Assembly (NCBI GenBank): GCA_030280995.1
Contig: JASXTE010000001.1
Span: 32,793,700-32,857,699, forward strand
Direction: 5' to 3'
Length of the DNA: 64,000 nucleotides
Source: Hemileia vastatrix
Taxonomy: Eukaryota > Basidiomycota > Pucciniomycetes > Pucciniales > Zaghouaniaceae
Part shown: piece after piece, positions 1 through 11,367 of the stretch
Numbering within the stretch: the stretch's first letter is position 1
Layout of the letters: the number at the start of each line of letters is the position of its first letter
Made by a program: the position numbers and the translations under genes
Notes under the pieces: model-generated
Database searches by the model: none
What the model was told of the DNA's origin: nothing
What the model saw: the letters and a program-made list of their open reading frames with translations, nothing else

Positions 1-960
1 GAAAAGCAGAGTAAAGTAATAAGAGGTATGATATCACTTACCAGCATCACGTTTCTCTAAAAACTGTTCCATCGAAGAAAAAGGTGTTTGTGATGAAGTA
101 TCACTTTTTTGTCTTCTTTGGGAGAGGAAATTTAGACTAGTTGAAGCCCTTCTCTTTTTGTTCAACGTAGCATTTTCCTCCTCATCATTGTCACTAGCTT
201 CAGACTCAGTTGATTGAGGATCCTGGGTTTGTTCATCAGCCTTTTAAGAAATAAGAAAAAGATAAGTAAATAAAAAAATAGAATTGATAAGATAAAAGAA
301 ACAGACCTGAGTTAGATTGGGTTGGGTTAAATCGCCAATAGGATCAATAGCAAAGCTATCTAGATTTGTAGAATTTAGAAGAGGGGAGGCTTGAGTGGAG
401 GAAGAGGATGGGAAAAGATTTGCTTCGACATCATGTTCGGAGATAGGATCTTCTCCATCCAACATGTTTACAGGATTAACATCGGCTCGCTCTCCAAAAA
501 TTGCATCCATCTCTTTAAAGTAAGGACATAAAGAATCAAGTTTATTGTCTATGGATTTTATACCCTTAGTTATATCAATGTCAATAACCCCAAAACCAGT
601 GGAAGATGAAAGAGCCTTTGCCTTCTTGTATTTTGCTCAATAATGCTTGAAGCGTTCAGACATCTGTTTAGGCAAAAGATCAATCCTTCCCTTGGTCTTA
701 TTGCGTAATTCATTTGCCATTAGAAGATAGCCATTAACTTTTGATGTGGGGGGCCGTCCTACTTTAGTGGCATACTCAGTACCAAAACAAAAATCATAGT
801 TAGATTTGGTTTTCAGCCAGTTGATAAGAAAGAGATGTTCATCTTTTTTTAATTGAACGGTCTTTGATTTCTTGGCTGAGCGGGGGAAAGAGGGAGTAGT
901 GGGATTGGAAGAACAACTGGGTGATGGCTGCGTTTGAGAAGATCTAGGACAACAAGGCAT
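1..960 (-). pseudogene. Harbinger-associated Myb/SANT-like DNA-binding protein, partial, in-frame stop
   Basis: The start codon is at 960. Residues 1-107 contain a Ser/Pro-rich leader and then a Myb/SANT-like domain (LKKDEHLFLINWL, later GRPPTSKVNGYLLMANELR and SERFKHY). An in-frame TGA at 637-639 follows HY. The same frame then continues without a break through MDAIFGERADVNP to the splice donor at 306. Intron 306-241 (GT-AG) and exon 240-42 (acidic EDNDEEE-type stretch and basic RRQKSD-like stretch) follow, then a donor at 41. The coiled-coil last exon lies outside the window. In PIF/Harbinger transposons a second, Myb-like protein helps the transposase bind the ends and enter the nucleus. 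The TGA is shared with the other copies, so it is older than this insertion. Confidence 0.75.
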
Positions 961-1098
961 GTTAAAATATCAATGAAGATGAAAAGGAGCAGAAACAAGC
1001 AGATGAGATGGTGAGGGGTTCTGAGCGGATAGAATGAACAGGATGGGATGAGAATGGGAGTGCACAGCAAGATAGAAGGCATATCCAGAGAGTAGTCT
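1..1098 (-). mobile_element. Truncated PIF/Harbinger fragment (Myb-like gene end)
   Basis: This sequence is nearly identical to the Myb-like gene part of Harbinger element B (20830-21960) and homologous to element A (7500-8640). Homology stops at about 1098, just after the motif matching 7505-7520, so the AGGGGG terminus seen in A and B is missing here. The other end runs off the window. No duplication can be read. It lies about 260 bp upstream of, and divergent from, the AFG1 start codon. Confidence 0.85.
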
Positions 1099-1282
1099 AA
1101 GATGCTTGAGTGGTTTGATGATAGAGGTTGTTAGCAGGCCAAAGAACGAGCCATGAACCATCACAGTTCTCAAACTGCACCGCATACTTGAGCTCTGGAA
1201 AGATAAGATGAAGAAAGCGGATTGGAATTGAGAAGTTAGATGGTGCACTAATTAATTTAGACAGCACAGTCATTTATTTAGA

Positions 1283-1358
1283 TATAACACTTCTTTTCCT
1301 TTATAACACTTCTTTATCTTTATAACACTTCTTTATCTTTATAACACTTCTTTTCCTT
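1283..1358 (+). promoter_or_regulatory. Four 19-bp direct repeats immediately upstream of AFG1
   Basis: The motif TATAACACTTCTTT recurs at 1283, 1302, 1321 and 1340, an exact 19-bp spacing, and ends at the AFG1 start codon (1360). It is a pyrimidine-rich leader or promoter repeat. A role in transcription start selection or in the 5' UTR is inference. No other core promoter element stands out. Confidence 0.6.
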
Positions 1359-1359
1359 G

Positions 1360-2449
1360 ATGTCTGCCCAGAGACTTCTTGCCCTCCTCTCCCGCTCATC
1401 CCCATCCACACCTCCCACTTCCTCTGCCGTGCGTTCCCAACTGCAATCCAACCCCAGCTCTTCTCTTTCTCTTTCTCTCCCCGATCATCCTGGTCCCCTC
1501 CGTCTCTACACCCAGCGCATCCTCAATCTTTCTCTCAGAGATGATCTCCAGCAGCGAAACGTCATCAATCTCTTGGACAACTTGCATCACAATCTGTCCG
1601 GCTATCGTCCTCCGTCTCTTCCTCCCACTTCATCATCCACCCGTTGGGTCTGCTTTTCTCTCCCCCTCTACCCCTAGCTGCTGTTGACTTCTCCCTTTTC
1701 TATCGTTTGCTTGTCTCTAGTTGGCCCACTTGTTCTCTCCCTCCTCTTCCCACATCTTCCCTCCCATTCCTCTCCATTTACCCAAGAGTCTTTATCTTTA
1801 TGGCTCTGTAGGCACTGGTAAATCAATGGTATCGTCTCCTTTTCTTCTTTCTTTTGCCATCATCCATCCCGATGCTTGACTGTTGTTTCCTCCAGCTTAT
1901 GGACCTTTTCTATGAGTCTCTGAAATCTCTCAAGAATCCTTTGCTTTCTGCCAAACGAATCCATTTTCATCAGTTCATGCTCGACGTCCACCATCGCAGT
2001 CATCAACTTGGCCTCTCTCATTCTACCCATCTTACACATAATCAATCTGCAGATGTGCTGGCTCACATCGCCAAAGAAATCGCTCAGCAGAATAGAGTGT
2101 TGTGTTTTGATGAGTTTCAAGTCAGTTATTTGACCCTTTTTTTTTTTTTTATTTTTTTTTATTTTTTTGATCCTCTTGGACCCTTGGGATTAGGAACTTG
2201 AGGATTTTCTGGGTTTTGATCGTGATCACTTACATGTAAATTTGCATTTCATTACTCTGTGTCTTTTGACACATCTATCTATATAGGTCACTGATATTGT
2301 CGACGCAATGATTCTCAAGAGACTTCTGGAAGGAATGATGGCTTATGGTGTCGTGTGCATACTCACTTCTAAGTAAGTCTCTACAAATAATCAATATTTA
2401 GATTTTTCCCTTTTTGTTCATTGAAAAATGTTAGTTATTATTGTTTTGA

Positions 2450-2483
<34 letters not shown>

Positions 2484-3071
2484 CTTTCTTTCTTCGGCTA
2501 CAGTCGTCATCCAGATGAACTGTACAAAAATGGTATCCAGCGCGAGTCATTCCTGCCATGTATCGAACTCATTAAATCACAATTCATACTCTATGACCTA
2601 ACTTCTGACACTGATTATCGTAAAATACCACAAGCGCTCTCACACGTTTATTATCATCCCAATACTATGGCAAACAAGACTGAAGTGCGAAAAGTGTTTG
2701 ATGCTCTCACTGATGATGAGCCTGTTCTAGAAAACAGAGAGCTTATGAGCTGGGGCCGAAAACTCAAAATCCCATCGAGTACTAGTCGTGTAGCCTGGTT
2801 TACGTTTGACCGATTATGTGGAGATCCTTTGAGCGCTTCAGACTATATTGAAATTGTCAAAACGTTTAAGGTTATCTTTCTTGTGGACGTTCCTTCCTTG
2901 ACACTTTCTCAGCGAGATAAGGTTTGTGGATGATGATGTTCTCCTTTTGTCACAGGTTAAATTGATAGGAAAAAAAAAAACATGATAGGCAAGACGCTTT
3001 ATTCTGTTTATAGATGCTGCTTACGAAGCTAAAATCAAACTCTTTACACTTTCTGATGTTCCAAGTGGGTG

Positions 3072-3107
<36 letters not shown>

Positions 3108-3606
3108 CTTGATGGATTCGCCATATTAAATGATGTCATTGTCATTTTTTTTTTAAATTAAAAAATTATACATTACATTACATGGAATTTTGTGTCTCAT
3201 AGTTGTGGAGGTATTTTCTGATGGATCAAAGGACAATCAGTTACCAACAGCCATATCTCTAGAAATGAGATCGGCTATGGATGATTTGGTATGTTGCACT
3301 TCTTGTGGAATCAATCTGATAATAATTGTGTTGTTAAACTTGTATTTTTTTCCCCTTCTGATAATGGTTGGATTGGTTTGGTCCCAATAGGGTCTTAGTT
3401 TAGATACTCTTCAACCGTCATCTCTTTTTACTGGTGAAGAAGAAATTTTCGCTTGGGCTAGAGCAGTTTCAAGGTTGACTCAAATGGGAACTCAAGCCTG
3501 GGCAGCCGAGTCCGCTCATACCACCTCCAATGTAGGGTCAAATGTTGGAGCAAGTGATTTAATCAAGACAACAAAAGATGATGTCACTCCTTTTTTAATT
3601 CATTGA
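1360..3606 (+). CDS. AFG1: AFG1/LACE1-type mitochondrial AAA+ ATPase
   Basis: Eight exons join in frame into a 500-residue protein: 1360-1647, 1721-1828, 1896-2120, 2287-2372, 2504-2921, 2989-3064, 3203-3288 and 3391-3606. All seven introns are GT-AG and 67-166 bp long, and several contain long T runs. Walker A is GSVGTGKS (about residues 124-131) and Walker B is VLCFDEF (about 200-206), followed by the family hallmarks VTDIVDAMILKRLLEG, LTSNRHPDELYKNG and ARRFILFIDAAYE. The N-terminus is rich in Arg and Ser without acidic residues at first, as expected for a mitochondrial presequence. Family knowledge: Afg1/LACE1 is an inner-membrane-associated ATPase involved in turnover or quality control of respiratory-chain subunits. 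The C-terminal tail after the AAA core (ESAHTTSN onward) is not conserved in my memory of the family. No lesion is visible, and this is the only clear host gene in the window. Confidence 0.93.
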
Positions 3607-3768
3607 AACATGTATTGCTGTCAAGACTATAATTTCTTTTTTCTTTTTTTCCTTCTTTCTTTCTTTCTGGCTTGGCTTGATAGAAAGAAAGATCATTAAT
3701 GTATTGTAATGGGAGATAGAAATATTGGAGAGAGATGATTGGGTGGAATGTACATACAACATAACAAG

Positions 3769-3809
<41 letters not shown>

Positions 3810-4167
3810 TTGCTTGATATCATATGAATGAAATCATGAAACAATATGTCTTTGTATTTGTATTTTATTATGTATTTAAAGTTGTTAAGACCTAATATAC
3901 ATCATGATTAAGATACTTGACTACATAACAGCATGTATATAAACCTATATAGATGATAGAAATTTTCAGCCAGTCATCTAGAAGAAGGAGAAGAAGAAGA
4001 AGAAGAAAAGAGGAAGAAGGAGAAGAGAGAGATAAACAAAATAATAAAAAGAAGAATGTAATAACAAAAATAAAAGAATAAAGGAGCTATTTAAAAAGAA
4101 AATGTGATGACAAATTTGTGAGTATTGACACAACAAGAAGTACTGGTATAATAGGGAATACATCTCC
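3607..4167. other. AFG1 3' flank with simple repeats
   Basis: No gene is visible. It contains a (TA)n run at about 3772-3806 and a purine tract of GAA/GGA units at about 3980-4035. The AFG1 polyadenylation region must lie here, but no single site stands out. Confidence 0.6.
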
Positions 4168-6300
4168 CCTTAGTTACCAGACTAGGCGACCCTTTTCTGT
4201 TTTCAGTCTTTGAGGCAGAACTGTGTGGGATCCTCCTGGGCCTTCGCCTTTTTCTTGAAAACCCATTCCACTCTACATACCCCTCTCTCACTTTGCTATC
4301 TGACAATCAATCTGTAATCAAAGTACTCTCCCACCCAGTGTCCACCACCTCCAATGCCACCCTACTCAAAGCCATCATTGCCTCAGTCAGACAACTCCTG
4401 TTTGACAACCCTAAACAGAAACTTTTTATCCATTGGTGCCCTGGTCATTGTGGCATCAAAGGTAATGAGACTGTTGATGGGTTGGAAAACTCATCCCATC
4501 CTATGGCTAGCGCAGCTGAGTCATTTTTTAACTTCCCCTCCCCCCCCTCCATCCTTGTCCTCTCTAAAATCCCACATAAAAACATGTTCAAAAGCTCTCC
4601 TCTCCCCCCCCCCCCCCCCCTCCAAAGATACACTTAAAAAGCTGAGAGGGCATTTCGACCCCTTTCACATTTTTAAGGTGCTCTCAGAACTCACCCGTAC
4701 TCATGCTACTGCGTTTGAGCAATGTCGTTCAGGGCACTCTCCCCTGAAACATTACTTATATCGTTTTAAGGCCTCTGAGTCCCCTCTGTGTCACTTGTGT
4801 ACACAAAACTCTCCTGATACACCTGAACATGTCCTTTTATTTTGTCCGGCCCACATGGAAGCTCGTAGTTCCTGTCAGCCTAGATATCACTTAGGACTGA
4901 GTATTTCTTATGCTTAAAATAAGATAACCTTAAGTAAATTAAGCTTATATCTTAAAAATAAGGTTAAAATAATAATATATATTATTATATTATAGATATA
5001 TATAATTATTATTCTATTATATAACTTATAGTAGTTTAAATAGCTTATCCATAGCCTAATAATGCTTATTAAGTTGTTAATGGAGTCATAATATACTTAT
5101 CTTAAGTGATATGAAGTAATTATTGACATACATAAGCTTATATGTATACATAAATCTCATATTCAGTGAAATATGCAGTATATTATGTATATTTAGGTAT
5201 ATAAGTGGGTTTTAGCCCCTTAATAGCCTATAACCTTTGTTTTTCTGCTTATTTTAGGTCATATGGACGAAATAAGTGGACTCACAACGCCTAAAGAAGC
5301 ATAGACACCTATATCAGGCGCATACACTCAGTTTGGACAACTAAAATTACTTCCTTGGATGGTTATTCACGGATTTATGGGTTGGAAGGTCATTTCTGGG
5401 TTAATGTGGATGCTTGAGGATGTTATTGGGGACTTGGACATTTTATTTGTTTCATTCATATGCTTTTAGTTTCATTAAATCTCTTTTGGATTGTTTATTT
5501 TACCTGTCTCTTTATGGTATCCGCTTTTATCTGGATTTTCTATTTGTGGTATAGATCTGTGGTATCATTAATAGTGATGGAGGGTCCTTACTGGAGGTCT
5601 GGGTGTTGAATCTGCTTGAAGTGGACGCCATGGGGAGGTGATGGGCCCTCACAGTGCTGTAATTGCCGGGGATAGCAGTGACATCATCTGGATTGAAGGT
5701 CTGTGCACTCCAGTGGATTTGGGTATAAGAAAGGAGGGATTTTGATGGTTATTTATCATCATTCAATTACTACAATTCAAACAAACACTACAATACAATT
5801 ATTAGCATTCAGAAATAGATTATAAAGCCATTATAAATTGATATTATCTTTATATAAGCTATAACTATATTTTATACATCTATTTTCCACCACTAGCAAG
5901 CATTTAAATCCAAGTATTGTGAGTTATGTTTGAGTATAACTATTTTATTAGTCTTCCCCTGAGGTTTAATCACTAAATAATTTATCAATAAGTAGTAGGA
6001 CCATAAATAAACACTATTATATCATACTTATATACTAGACTATACTGACAGTTCCCTTTACAATGCTGCCAAACGCCACAAAATTCCTTTCTACACTTTG
6101 TCACTCCTTTCACCCTCCCCTATTACCAAAAATGTTGCCAATTTTCTTATTTCTACTAATAGATTCCCTAATAATCTTCCCCTATCTTCTCCCACTTAAA
6201 CTACACTACCTATTACATTGCTCTTACCACTCTCACCCCACATGTGCCCTCATTCCTGTACCTAGTCCTATTAGTCCTTGCCTTCAGGCTCCTTGTTGAG
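4168..6300 (+). pseudogene. LINE ORF2 C-terminus: RNase H and zinc-knuckle region, frameshifted
   Basis: Conserved RNase H blocks are readable: FEAELCG near 4210 (acidic Glu), LLSDNQS near 4290-4310 (Asp), and WCPGHCGIKGNETVD near 4430-4475 (His and final Asp). A frame change occurs between about 4510 and 4640, where long C runs lie (4530-4620). Downstream comes the typical LINE C-terminal block with C-x2-C and H-x4-C spacing (CHLCTQNSPDTPEHVLLFC, 4785-4850). The end of the ORF (SLYNAAKRHKIPFYTL onward) lies beyond the solo LTR from 6051. The encoded domain would remove RNA during cDNA synthesis. The copy is dead because of truncation, frameshift and insertion. Confidence 0.75.
4873..6050. 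repeat. Solo LTR (family E), duplication GTTCC
   Basis: It begins TGTCAGCCTAGATATCAC and ends CTATACTGACA, flanked by GTTCC on both sides (4868-4872, 6051-6055). The start resembles LTR-A (TGTCAGCCTGTATATC...GGACTGAG), so it is a distant relative. A TATA-like GGTATAAGAAAGGAGG at about 5722 suggests plus orientation. There is no coding capacity. It arose by recombination between the LTRs of a full element. Confidence 0.85.
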
Positions 6301-6334
6301 TGAGATTGTACAAAATAAAAAAATAAAAAAATAG

Positions 6335-7273
6335 GTAATAATGATCAAGTAAGTACTTTTATTTCTGCTTAAATATCAACTATCATTACTAACAGACTTA
6401 AAGAAACTGTGAATTTATTTATATAATATTTTTAGAGGACTTGTAATGTCATAAAAAGTAATAATAAAAGTGATTTAAATTTTGTATAATAATGTAAGTG
6501 ATGGTGGCCAAAGGGGACTTCCAAGGCCTTTTTATATAAGCAAGGAGAACCTCTGAAGCACCATAAATGTGTATATACAAAAGAATAATAGTGTGAGAAA
6601 AGAAAACTAAAGAGGAATTAAAACATAGAGATGAAGAGAAGTATATGAAACAGTAAACTAAACCTGTGGGTAAGTAAATATTTTTCCCACCATCCATTCC
6701 CAAAACATTTAATTAATATAAAAAGTTAACTAAGTGAGTATGAAACAAAAGAACTGTGATGAAAAAAAAAAAAAAAAAAATCCTAAACAGGTATTACAGT
6801 AAGATGTAAAGGGTTTAATTAAACCCAATATAAATGATTTGCATGCCAAAATTTATGTAATCAATTCAATTCATTATAAAGTAAATTTAATTAATTGTTT
6901 TAATTAAGTCAATGATTAGCTTAAAATGAAACACATACTTAGTTTAATGATATTACTAATTTTAATGTGAGAATTTCATACCATTTTATGAAAAAAGTGT
7001 TTTAAATTATTTAATAATTTTTTCTGACACAATTAAGGGTCCAAAAAAAAAGCCCAATTTTTATGGATAATAATATATGACAAGTTGTATTTAATTTATA
7101 AATGTTTTTTTAATTAAATTATAAGTTTAAATGTATCATTACACTTATAATATATCTTTATAAATAATTAATAATTAATTTAGAAATATTAAATACATAA
7201 AAATTGTGCCATGATTTTATAGAATAGAATATATTTTTATGTCATAAATAATTTACTTCATAATAAAATTAAT
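6335..7273. other. AT-rich intergenic stretch, no gene seen
   Basis: I see homopolymer A at 6762-6780 and AT-rich sequence without conserved coding signal. The last 50 bases (7222-7273) are nearly repeated just beyond the right end of Harbinger A (14671-14720). Confidence 0.5.
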
Positions 7274-7643
7274 AGGGGGAATCAATGTTGACTGATCCAC
7301 AATTAAATTAATTGCGGAAAAGAATCGGCATACCCCAATGATCTTCAGCAATTATTTTTTTTCTAATAATTAGGTTATTAGACATTTTACGTGTCCAATT
7401 TGACCTCTTATCCGACATTTTTCTACTCAATTTTTCATAACCCCATCTTGACCTACATTCTGCCATAACCACATCTTGACCTACATTCTGCCATAACCAC
7501 ATCTTGGACTACTCTCTGGATATGCCTTCTACCTTGCTGTGCACTCCCATTCTCATCCCATCCTGTTCATTCTATCTGCTCAGAACCCCTCACCATCTCA
7601 TCTGCTTGTTTCTGCTCCTTTTCATCTTCATTTATATTTTAAC

Positions 7644-9050
7644 ATGCCTCATTGTCCTAGATCTTCTCAAAGGCAGCCATCACCCAGTTGTTCTTCCAAT
7701 CCCACTACTCCCTCTTTCCCCCGCTCAGCCAAGAAATCAAAGACCGTTCAATTAAAAAAAGATGAACATCTCTTTCTTATCAACTGGCTGAAAACCAAAT
7801 CTAACTATGATTTTTGTTTTGGTACTGAGTATGCCACTAACATAGGACGGCCCCCCGCATCAAAAGTTAATGGCTATCTTCTAATGGAAAATGAATTACG
7901 GAATAAGACCAAGGGAGGATTGATCTTTTGCCTAAACAGATGTCTGAACGCTTCAAGCATTATTGAGCCAAATACAAGAAGGCAAAAGCTCTTTCATCTT
8001 CCACTGGTTTTGGGGTTACTGACATTGATATAACTAAGGACATCAAATCCATAGACAATAAACTTGTATCTTTATGTCCGTACTTTAAAGAGATGGATGC
8101 AATTTTTGGAGAGCGAGCCGATGTTAATCCTGTAAACATGTTGGATGGAGAAGATCCTATCTCCGAACATGATGTTGAAGCAAATCTTTTCCCATCCTCT
8201 CCCTCAAATCAAGCCTCCCCTCATTTGAATGAGACAAATCTAGATAGCTTTTCTGTAGATCCTATTGGTGATTTAACCCAACCAAATCTAACTCAGGTCT
8301 GTTTCTTTTTTCTTTTATCTTAACCATTCCTTTTTTTTATTTACTTATCTTTTTTTTATTTCTTAAAAGGCTGACAAACAATCCCAGGATACTCAATCAA
8401 CTGAGTCTGAAGGTAGTGACAATGATGAGGAGGAAAATATGACCTTGAACAAGAAGCATAGGGCTTCAAGTAGTCAAAATTTCCACTCCCAAAGAAGAAG
8501 AAAAAGTGATACTTCATCACAAACCCCTTTTTTGTCTATGGAACAATTTTGAAAGAAATGTGATGCTGGTAAGTGATACCATACCTCTTATTACTTTACT
8601 CTACATTTCTTCTACTTTATGTTAATTTTTATTATCACTCTAGAGCAAGTGGAAATTGCTAAAGAGAATCTATGCTTTGAAAAGAAGAAGTACAAGATCT
8701 CTTTAAGGAGGGATGATAGGCTACAAGATTTGGAGGAGAGGAAGTACGAGCTCTCTTTACGGAAGAATGATCAAGCCCAAGATTTGGAGGAGAGGAAGTA
8801 CAAACTTTCTTTACGGAAGGATGATTGGGCCCAAGATTTGGAGGAGAAGAAGTTTGAGTTAACTCCAAGTATTTATAAAATCAAAAAAAGAGGAGAAAAC
8901 ACTCAACCATCAAAACCTATTAGAGAAGATGAAATATAAGTTAGATCATGAAGAAAATTCCAAAAAGAAGATGATTTCTTGATAGAATGTGTTAAAGCTA
9001 ATAAATCTGTTGAGGAAATTGAACGTTTAAAGAAATTGCTGGATGACTAG
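7644..9050 (+). pseudogene. Harbinger A Myb/SANT-like protein with coiled-coil tail
   Basis: The start codon is at 7644 (MPHCPRSSQ), followed by a Myb/SANT-like domain with LKKDEHLFLINWL and GRPPASKVNGYLL. Introns 8297-8369 and 8569-8643 are GT-AG and match those of the other copies. The last exon encodes a charged coiled coil with a 17-residue repeat (DDRLQDLEERKYELSLR and variants, three to four times). Lesions: loss of one A at about 7916 (frameshift), the family-wide TGA at 7964-7966, a TGA at 8550-8552 where other copies read Leu, and a frameshift near 8880. The intact protein would bind the termini together with the transposase (family knowledge). It converges with the TET gene. Confidence 0.8.
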
Positions 9051-9219
9051 TTTGTTTTATTTCTCTCACACTTCAATTGTTCATATTTATTTGTACATCA
9101 AATTTACAATCATTTCTTGTATTTCATTACTCTATCAATCATTACTTGCAATTTTTTTTTATTTTAATGTTAAATATTCTTTTTTTAAATAAAATTTTCA
9201 TGTCTCCTTTGAAAATTTG

Positions 9220-9650
9220 ACAAATCCCCCACCCCTGGATTTTCTTGAAGTAAGGGGTGGGTATCACCAAAATTCTTTCATGTCATAAATCTTGAGAGTC
9301 TTATATGAAACTTTGGCTTTACTACCCCCTGCATTTTACTGGTATCCCCAAAATTCTTACATGTCAAGAATTTTACAAGTCTTATAAGAAATTTTGGCAA
9401 TACCCCCCCCCCCTGGATTTTATTGAAGTAAGGGATGGGTTTCACCAAAAGTTTTTCACCAAACTATTTACAAGTCAAAAATTTTACATGTTACATTTGA
9501 AAATTTGGCAATACCCCCCCCCTACATTTCATTGAAGCAAGGGGTGGGTATCACCTCAATTTTTACAAGTCTTCAATTTCACATGTCAGATTTGAAAATT
9601 TGGCAATACCCCCCCCCCTGAATTCTATTGAAGTAAGGGGTGGAAGTCAT
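9220..9650. repeat. C/G-rich repeats between converging Myb-like and TET genes (A)
   Basis: About five irregular 60-90 bp units. Each has a poly-C block (AATACCCCCCCCC), then TGGATTTTATTGAAGTAAGGGG, then GGGTATCACC, then an AT-rich linker ending GAAAATTTGGC. GGGTATCA matches the element's own terminus AGGGGGTATCAAT, and TACCCCC matches its complement. The same array occurs in B (19866-20290) and after the Myb relic at 63100-63420. Confidence 0.85.
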
Positions 9651-11272
9651 CTAAATTGAATACAATTACATAAATTATTAAATAAATGTCTAATATATAT
9701 CAATTTCCCTAGTTTAAAGTAATGACATTTCCTCAAGCCAAAATGCAGATCAAATCTAGAAACAAAAGTTTGGGACTTTCCACAGGTATAAGCTAGAGGA
9801 ACCCCATGAAACAAATAAATGTTATCATGATTACCTGTTATACAACCAAAGGTCCTTGGCTCATCACTTCAGTTGAGCAAATTGATATATAAAAAATATT
9901 TATTAAAAATTTATGAAAAAATATAAATTTTTTGATGACAACTCTAATCCCCATACTTTTTAGATCTAGATAAAGTTTTTTTAAATTGATTAACTTTACC
10001 TTCTTTCTTTACCTTGTTGATTCTTAGAATCAACTTATGACTGATTTGAAATGAGAAACCAAAATGTGTGAAATCTTGACAGGATTCCAAACCAGGAGGA
10101 GCTTTGGTCGTTTGATGATTATCCTTAGAAGAATTCCAAATAGTTTTGATGATACCATTTCCCAAACCAAGATCAATGATGCACCGGTGGTCTGGAAAAT
10201 ATAAACCATGTCCTTTTGATTTTTGCTGGAGATGGTATTGGTTGGCCAGTTATCCGATTTATATATGAGAATATACCAAAAGTAAGAAAAATGCGCATCA
10301 TTTCTATTGATATGAATCCTATTGTGGAATCCAGAATGAGTGATAATAACATTAGAAAATAAAAGATATTTCTGGGTGATATCTTCCCATTTGGAGTCAC
10401 ACCAATTTGGTATTCCAACTTTGGTTGCAAGTTCATGATTTTTTTCAAATGCTTTATTTTACGAGCTTTTTGAGTTGAAGCTCAAGAAAAGAGTTAAAGG
10501 AAGGTAGAGTGTTCCATAAGCAAAAATGTTCATCATTTTGAGCTTTAGTTATATTCTTGAGCAATGAATATATGCCTATATAAATGAAATAAGTGAAATG
10601 ATATTAAGAATGGAAAAAAAAATTATTAGACATACCAAGAGAATATCCTTTAACAAAACCTGGTCTCCAACCAAATCCAATCATGATACCACCCAACAAA
10701 TTTGTATTCCTTATAGGTAACCGAAACAAAGCCATTTGATAAAGAGTTATGATAAGATCGGATAGTTGATTAAAAGATTCATCTTTTACACCATCAAATG
10801 AATGAACTTCAAAAATGAATTGAGCCTTATAAGTATTACTGATAACTGCAACAACTTGATCATCTCCAAATTTGGCTAGATATTTGATATCTTCTGGTAA
10901 TTTTTTTTTGGATATTGATTTTTTTTTTAATCTACTTTAGTTTTATGAAAAAAAAATGTTTGAGATATGACAAAAAAAACTTTCACAGAGAATTTTTTTT
11001 TTTTTTTTTTCAGATATCTTTTCTTCTGATGAGACTGATTATCTTTAATTTTTTTTTTTTTTTTGATGATTTAGAAGAAGAATTTTTTTTTTTCCAGATA
11101 TCTTTTATTCTGATGAGACTGATTATCATTAATTTTTTTTTGATGTTTTAGAAGATGATTGTATTGAAGTTGATTTTGAAGAAGATGATAGAGATGATAA
11201 AGATGAAGAGGATAAAGAGGATAAAGATGAAGATGAAAGAGAAGTAAGGGGTGAATCTGAAGAAGAAGTCAT
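9647..11272 (-). pseudogene. TET/JBP-family 2OG-Fe(II) dioxygenase, copy A (degraded)
   Basis: Start codon at 11272 (MTSSSDSPLTS), Ser/Asp-rich N-terminus, then the fungal TET-like core. Three exons: the first intron is bounded by GGATATTCTCTTG/GTATG and TATATAG/GCATAT (about 10635-10570). The second begins at the GTATGG after SRSKK and ends at CTGAAG (about 9880). The last exon reads DEPRTFGCITGNHDNIYLF and ends at TGA 9647-9649. Family role: iron- and 2-oxoglutarate-dependent oxidation of 5-methylcytosine or thymine in DNA. Lesions: homopolymer expansions at 10965-11060, a one-base loss near 10468, a one-base gain near 10290, and the iron-binding HxD motif reads H-I-N (N codon at 10306-10308). 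This copy therefore could not work even without the frameshifts. Confidence 0.78.
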
Positions 11273-11279
11273 TTTTTTG

Positions 11280-11327
11280 ATCTGAAAATAATTTAAATGT
11301 CAAAAAAAAAAAAAAAATTCAACACAT

Positions 11328-11367
<40 letters not shown>

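Larger units (their letters stand above)
4168..6334 (+). mobile_element. 5'-truncated LINE relic (Tad-like) split by a solo LTR
   Basis: Only the 3' part of a non-LTR retrotransposon remains: the RNase H domain, the C-terminal Cys/His region, and an A-rich tail (repeats of AAAATAAAA at 6311-6334). It is interrupted at 4873-6050 by a solo LTR whose 5-bp duplication, GTTCC, sits at 4868-4872 and 6051-6055. The reading frame resumes in phase after one copy of the duplication. The truncated 5' end fits incomplete target-primed reverse transcription. I could not identify the LINE's own target duplication. Confidence 0.75.

Noticed and set aside
1860..2120. Minus-strand frame opposite AFG1 exon 3
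   Set aside because: Antisense shadow of a conserved coding exon.
6449..6703. Minus-strand 84-codon frame in AT-rich DNA
   Set aside because: No recognisable motif, hydrophobic low-complexity content, surrounded by unassigned AT-rich sequence.
8659..8868. Minus-strand frame with SSPPNLG repeats
   Set aside because: Reverse reading of the 17-residue coiled-coil repeats of the Myb-like protein.
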